DNA of 64,000 bases from Excoecaria cochinchinensis (Eukaryota > Streptophyta > Magnoliopsida > Malpighiales > Euphorbiaceae). Shown in pieces: positions 58,959 to 64,000 of the stretch (its first letter is position 1; every line of letters starts with the position of its first letter). A program made the position numbers and the translations under genes. The stretch lies in assembly GCA_947683425.1 (NCBI GenBank), contig CANTUQ010000076.1, positions 4,836,001-4,900,000 of the forward strand, read 5' to 3'. The notes beneath the pieces are model-generated. The model was not told the origin of the DNA and did no database searches. It worked only from the letters and a program-made list of their open reading frames with translations.

Positions 58959-59470
58959 ACATCTTTTCTACATGGGTTTTTTTTACTACTGTATGGGAAT
59001 AAATATGCTTATATATGTATAATATTATGATTTCTTTATGATAAATTATATGTTATGCATTGGAACATGAATTGTATTATACATTGCTTATGGTGTGGGT
59101 CCTTATGTTTTGAACAAATCCAAACATGCTAAGATGTTTAGCATTGGGACTTTTATGTGTAAATGGACTTTATCCCTCTAAATGAATTCATATTAACATG
59201 ATGGGATTGCTTAAACATGTAATGGCCAAAAGTTTTATGCATGCTTTCAATAAAGAGGTGTTTTGCTACCGGATTTCCGCCGTGCGCCATATGCTTTCAT
59301 CGGGTTCCCTGTTGACCCTTAGACAAAGCCCACATAGGAAAGAGAATGTGTGACCATGTGTGTGGTAGAGATAAGGTCAGGAGGTTTTTACATGTGTTTG
59401 TCCATGTCGTATCCCACGATCATTCTTGTGCATTGCACTCATGTATCATACTAATACCTTTGTTTTGTAG

Positions 59471-59804
59471 GCACTATAGATGCATCATCTTCCAGGTGGT
59501 TTTTAGGTCCCAATGGTTGTATTCTTAAAAAGCCTAGTCCTATAAAAGCAGTGCCATGTCAGAGTTTTGGTCAAAAATTAGATCAAAGTTTGGGTAAGAG
59601 TTCAGATCAAAGTATAGGCCGAACTTCAAATTAGAGTCTAGGTCAAAATTCAAATTAGTGTTCAAACCAGGGTTTGGATTGGGGTTCAATCAGTGTGTTA
59701 GAATTATTAGAAGTAGCAAACGGGTTAGATAGAACCTAGCCCATTGGCCTATTAGGTGCCCAGGACTTGAATGAAAAGATTGAGGACTTTAAAAGAGAGA
59801 TCAT
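59471..59804 (+). pseudogene. T4 gag, N-terminal part with degenerate repeats
   Basis: Begins after the acceptor-like TTTTGTAG/GCAC. From about 59555 to 59700 the frame has imperfect repeats of 30-33 bp (GATCAAAGTTTGGGTAAGAG, then GTTCAGATCAAAGTATAGGC) giving SDQSLGQ-like residues, with stops. It ends at N7. Confidence 0.5.
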
Positions 59805-60536
59805 TATAGCACCCCTTGCTACTTAATAGATCTTGACAGAAATACAGAGAACCGAAATCTGTAGAGGGATGCCACACAAGCAGAACTAGCCAATCCTAAA
59901 CTGACAGTTATCCTTCATCATTAGTAAATTTTAACAAAATTAAAACATTAACACAAAGTCTAAACATGTAAAACTAGCTAGAGAAAATTAAGCCTATTAA
60001 TTGAATATTTACAGACCATATATTATTAACTACACATATGATATCAATATTACTTACCAAATTTCTTATACAAAAGAAACTTATAATATTACAAAACTTC
60101 TAAACCAAATGGATAAACCTATATCAGTCAAAACTTTCTTCAAACCTAAGCCTGTCTTTCCTCTTTAAAAATTGGGCTAACACCAGAACCTGCACGGATT
60201 AAAAGATGAATACATGCTAAACATAAAGCTTAGTGGGGATTTAAAATGATAATGGATGACTCCTGACAAGAATCATCAATACAAAACATACGTATGTCAT
60301 AACAAATCAAGAATTACAGATACAATTTGAAATTACATATATATACTTATGAAGAAGAATAAATGCGTACATTAAGTGAACAATTAAATAACTAGAGAAA
60401 ACTAATTAATTTCTCAAATTCATATACTTGTTACCAATATTCATATATTTACATAATCAAAACAAATGCCATTAACGTATTAGGTTCATAACAAAATATT
60501 ATCAAAGAACCTTACTGCTTGCCTTTCTAAGGGTGT

Positions 60537-60730
60537 GGATAATGGGTAATAAATCAAGCATCCCCGAAAAGAAGAAACAAGCATACCAGAAGGGAAGATA
60601 CAAGCATTCCCAATTGGAAGATATCATAACAAGTTGTTCCCAAAGGAATGTAATGTATATAGATAAACAAGCATCCCCGAAGGGAAGAATTCAGGTAGTA
60701 GCTGCTCAAGCCCCTTATAGGCATGCCTAT
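60537..60730 (-). repeat. N7 hairpin cassette with palindrome
   Basis: Units beginning AAGCAT with stems such as TTCCCAATTGGAA, TTCCCAAAGGAA and TCCCCGAAGGGA, then GTAGCTGC and the perfect palindrome ATAGGCATGCCTAT (60717-60730) followed by CTATCCATAA. Confidence 0.65.
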
Positions 60731-61061
60731 CTATCCATAACCTAGATTGACTAGCAGGCACTCTAACAAATCGGAATTGATATAATCTTCTAATAAAAAA
60801 TAATAAATTCATGTGATTTCAAAGTGCCATTACATTCTCAATCCTCATATCATTACTCATATAACAAGCATTATTAAAAAACTTAAAGCATAACTTATCA
60901 ATATATTAATTGGCACCTCATTATAATTATCATTTCATTTTGTAATTAGTTTAATCATAATTTATCTTTGCTTACTCATGAAATAAATATTATTTAATTT
61001 TATATAACACGAAGTGCTTAAAATAAAGTAAAAATCATGAATACAAAATGCAAAATACAGG

Positions 61062-61354
61062 GGTCACACAGCGGGCAAGAATTCCTGCCCATCGTGTAAA
61101 TAGTAAGAAAATTGAAACCCAAAATAGAAGCTATTTACACAGCAGGGAGGATATCATACACGGCGGGCAGACATACCACACTGTGGGCAGAAAACCCTAA
61201 CCACCGTGTAAAACATCTCGAAGGCAGAATAATCAATCCATAATGCTTTTATAGGCGAGCAGAGATCCCGACTGCTATGTAAAATTGAAAACAAGTAAAT
61301 TTCACTCTCAAGAATATGATTACAAGGTGAGCAGTAATCCCTGACCACCGTGTA
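61062..61354 (-). repeat. N7 palindromic array (decayed)
   Basis: Half-sites ACACAGCGGGCA, ACACGGCGGGCAG and ACACTGTGGGCAG alternate with CATCGTGT, CACCGTGTAAA and CACCGTGTAA. CpG positions are partly TG/CA, as expected of old methylated DNA. Confidence 0.6.
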
Positions 61355-62630
61355 ACTAGGAAATTGCAGAAGTTAAATTGTGCAGAATCCCAAGTTCACT
61401 TATTAAACAATCTTTACTTTAAAATTAACATTTATAAACTTAATTCTCTTTATAACCATTGCACATATATGCTCTAAATTCATCAAATACAATACTCTAT
61501 TGACTAGGAATCTCAATTCAAAAAACATATATCAAATAAATCATATCCTTCTCTAATGCAAGAGAAGAATTCATAATTCAATTTTTGTCTTACACTTATT
61601 AAACAAACTTAGTTAACTATCCAATAATTCCAGACATTCGAAACAAATAACTATAAATATTTAATACCATTTTTCTGCCTTTATTTATTAGTTAAGTTAA
61701 GCTAACTATCTAACACTTCCAAATTCCAATCATTCAAGACCTATAATTACATATGCACGATATCAAAAGCCTATTCATTTAAACTTCAATAACCTAGAAT
61801 TTTACTATAATAACAGAAATTGCTCACCAATGTTAAAATAGAAATTCAATCCACTATTATCTAGACCAAAGGAATTTTAAAACCCCTTTCCAGACCTCAT
61901 GCATTTCTCATAGTTAAACCAAATCACTCATACAAACACAAAACTACAGAATTGAATCTCAAACCTAATTTTGAGCAAACATCCCTTAATCAAGCTTGTT
62001 CAAGTCGCTTTTTCCTTTCCCCTTTTCTTCTTACTTGATTTTTCAACTAATTTATCAATAAATTCCATATCTATAATCATCTCTATAGAATTTTGAACCC
62101 ACTAAGAGAAGAAGAAGAGAAGAAGAGAAGAACTAACTTACCAATTTAATTCTTTAATTACTCAACTTCAATTAGCAAACCAGATTATTTTTGAATTAAT
62201 TTAGCTTATAATTTATGTATGAATTGAGAGAAAAGATGCAGAATTATGGCTAAATTCTTTTTTTCTTTTCTTTTCCAGCCGAGAATGGCCATTAAAGATA
62301 ATTTCCCAATTTCGCCTTCTGAGCATGCTATGTGTTCTCACCAAATTATGCATGTTATTTATATACCTTGGTTGATTTCCCTCTTAATCCCTTAATTCTT
62401 TATTTGATCCAATTTAGCATATAGCTATCCTCTTTCAATTCAATTAACCCAAATTAAAATTCTATTTAAATACTACATAATTATCATTTTCCAAATTTTC
62501 CACATCTTAAGATTAATTCCAATTATGCCACTTATTGATGTGTCAAATATTTAAGCATGCATTTCGAATCACCATTTCACCATAAACAACATCAATACTA
62601 CTAGGGTGTATTTTGGGTCATTATAATCAT

Positions 62631-63864
62631 AGCCATGTTGGTAAGCTTTTTGGCCAATTTAGCTCCCCACTTCGGGTTTGCACCTATAATGCAACCTACA
62701 TTAGTCGAACCACCTCTCGATTGGTAAACACATATGGGTTCTCCAGTTGTACCCCCACCTATTACAAGCGAATGCAATGTGGCACCCAGAGCTAACTTAT
62801 TTGATTTTAATAGAGTTAAGGAGCTAGCCCGTGATAACCTAGATTTGGACTGTATAAAGGATGAGGTGGAAGAACCAATTAGGCCTTAGGTGATGAAGGG
62901 GAAGTTTCAAGACCTAATTGTTAAGAGGATGGAGGAGAAGGTCGAAGCCATGGCTAATGCCTAGAGGATATATACCTTAATGGGGATGAAATGCTACCTC
63001 ATCAATTTAAGATGCCGGATTTATTGAAGTTTGATGGCACATCAAATCCCTCTACGCACATCAAGTAGTAATCATTGGTCATAAAAGGGATGGTGCTCAC
63101 CAAAAGGCAAAAGGTTGATTATTTTAGTCTTAGTTTAGTTGAGCCCACCATTAACTGGTACCATGGGCTGGATATAAGAACAAAAGAGGATAGGGACAAA
63201 CTGACAAAGGAGTTTTATAAGTAATATGACTGTAGCACCAGGATAGAGGTCGTTGTAGCTAAAACTTGATGAGTCTTTCTATGAGTACCTTACTCGATGG
63301 AAGAATAGGGTGTTGGAGATGAAAAGAAAGCCTGAGACCTATGATCAAATTCAGTTGTTCATCTGTAATCCTAGCCTCTATTTGATGGTGGGACGAATGA
63401 TGAAAGACTGGGATTCCTTAAAAGACATAGCCATTGAAAATAAAAGTGAGTACATAGCAAAGAAGGCCAGTTTGACAAGTTCCAATTCTGGTGGATACAA
63501 TAACAACTAGAAGGGTTATGGTAATTTTAGCTATAATAAGGGAAACAATAGCAGGAACAGTGGGGGAAGCAGTGGACGAACAATTGAAGCTTTAGCTACT
63601 CATATTAATTCTATGCAATATTTGAATCTGGGCAAGTTATTATCTTAGTTCTTGGCCCAATTTTCCAAACAAGGGAAATTGCAACCTCTACCACTGAAGC
63701 CGACCCAAAGTCAGGGATAGCTTGGTCACCGGTCTGATTGGTATTATACATATCACCAGCACACAAGTGATGAAACTAACAATTATAAAACCTTAAGGGA
63801 CCACATCTTGGGCTTGATCGATACAAAGTAACGGAATGATCTCGATAAGAAAGGGAAGGGGAAG
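62631..63864 (+). pseudogene. T4 gag, main part
   Basis: Multiply stopped gag. Recognisable in order: FKMPDLLKFDGTSNPSTHIK (about 63007), VLTKRQKVDYF, NWYHGLDIRTKEDRDKLTKE, YDCSTRIEV, YLTRWKNRVLEMKRKPETYD, DWDSLKDIAIENKSEYIAKKA, then a Gly/Asn/Ser-rich tract and WYYTYHQHTSDETNN where the zinc knuckle would be. It matches T3 gag throughout but with several frameshifts and stops. It is cut at 63864 by T5. Confidence 0.7.
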
Positions 63865-64000
63865 TGTGACGCGCGCTGAACCTAGCAACGGCCCTCGTTG
63901 AACCCGCTTTTAGGGCTCGAGGGATTGGTTCACATCTTTTTGATCTTGGGAATCATGAGTCATTTTGGATGCCTCCTTCCCAATAGAACACTGGAAAGGA
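63865..64000 (-). repeat. T5: edge of another Tat-type LTR
   Basis: Plus strand TGTGACGCGCGCTGAACC resembles the T3 LTR terminus TGTGACGTGCGTCGGACC, and CCCAATAGAACACTGGAAAG resembles the T2 internal repeats. It is minus-oriented, its 3' end is at 63865, and it continues beyond the window. Confidence 0.65.

Larger units (their letters stand above)
59805..62625 (-). mobile_element. N7: old solo LTR
   Basis: 2821 bp between perfect target duplications ATCAT (59800-59804 and 62626-62630). Ends have decayed to TATAGCACCCC and GGTCATTATA, i.e. TG/CA changed to TA/TA. A decayed AAGCG box (AACATAAAGCTTAGTGGGG, about 60188-60239), a hairpin cassette (60537-60730) and an array (61062-61354) are still recognisable. 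No internal region, PBS or gag. The T4 gag frame continues on both sides. Confidence 0.8.
58959..63864 (+). mobile_element. T4: degenerate Tat-type element, leader and gag
   Basis: Plus-strand remnant: leader 58959-59470, gag 59471-59804 and 62631-63864, interrupted by N7. The leader block GGGTTCCCTGTTGACCC...GTGTGACCATGTGTGTGG matches the T3 leader, and gag matches T3 gag with many stops. Its LTR and pol are not in the window. It is the oldest-looking layer, hosting T2, N7 and T5. Confidence 0.7.

Noticed and set aside
1..64000. Host protein-coding genes or an endogenous pararetrovirus
   Set aside because: All long ORFs fall in LTR-retrotransposon genes; no movement, coat or host-family motif was recognised.

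Overview
This window looks like repeat-rich, probably heterochromatic nuclear DNA of a flowering plant (most likely a dicot). I find no host gene, tRNA or rRNA gene. Nearly every base can be assigned to nested LTR retrotransposons. The plant assignment rests on Ty3/Gypsy elements of the Tat lineage (reverse transcriptase followed by two RNase H domains, then integrase), extra ORFs of the DUF7745 and ATHILA-ORF1 kinds, initiator-Met-tRNA primer sites, and 5-bp target duplications. I labelled Tat-type elements T1-T5 and a second group with large LTRs and little or no coding capacity N1-N7.

Layout. 1-14445 is the 3' part of T1 (+): an antisense DUF7745 pseudogene, a divergent promoter, a sense ATHILA-ORF1-like pseudogene, 52-bp tandem repeats, a polypurine tract and the 3' LTR. 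N1 (6758-14109, -) sits in that LTR with target duplication ACTCT. T1 itself lies in a Tat LTR, T2 (14446-16502 plus 58755-58958, -). T3 (16503-58749, -, TSD ACGAG/ACGGG) also lies in T2. Without its insertions T3 is about 17.8 kb. In its own 5' to 3' direction it carries: 5' LTR, PBS, gag, protease with G-patch, RT, RNase H, archaeal-type RNase H, integrase, antisense two-exon DUF7745 gene, sense ATHILA-ORF1-like gene, 73-bp tandem repeats, PPT and 3' LTR. T3 is split by solo LTRs N2 (21370-25405, TSD CATCA) and N3 (25620-29536, TSD CCATA), by LTR-internal-LTR element N4 (33925-40556, inside integrase), and by N5 (48747-58551, TSD CCGTC, inside the 5' LTR). N5 in turn holds solo LTR N6 (49782-52292, TSD ACCGT). 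From 58959 to 63864 runs a degenerate older Tat leader and gag on the + strand (T4), split by solo LTR N7 (59805-62625, TSD ATCAT) and ended by the edge of another Tat LTR, T5.

How the parts relate. The Tat elements carry an extra divergent gene pair downstream of pol. Its shared promoter is filled with the same CpG-rich GACGGGC-type motifs that surround the TATA box of the LTRs. The N elements share an LTR plan: TGTNACACCCC termini, a palindromic CpG-rich array 1.1-1.5 kb from the LTR 5' end, a cassette of short inverted repeats beside a perfect 14-18 bp palindrome, and (except N1) an AAGCG/CGCTT hairpin box. Positions and symmetry are conserved, but the actual sequences differ between families. 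That pattern, promoter motif arrays with turnover plus extra non-structural ORFs, is what I consider most worth following up.

Limits: boundaries were read by eye from terminal motifs and target duplications. Family assignments come from recalled motifs, not searches.
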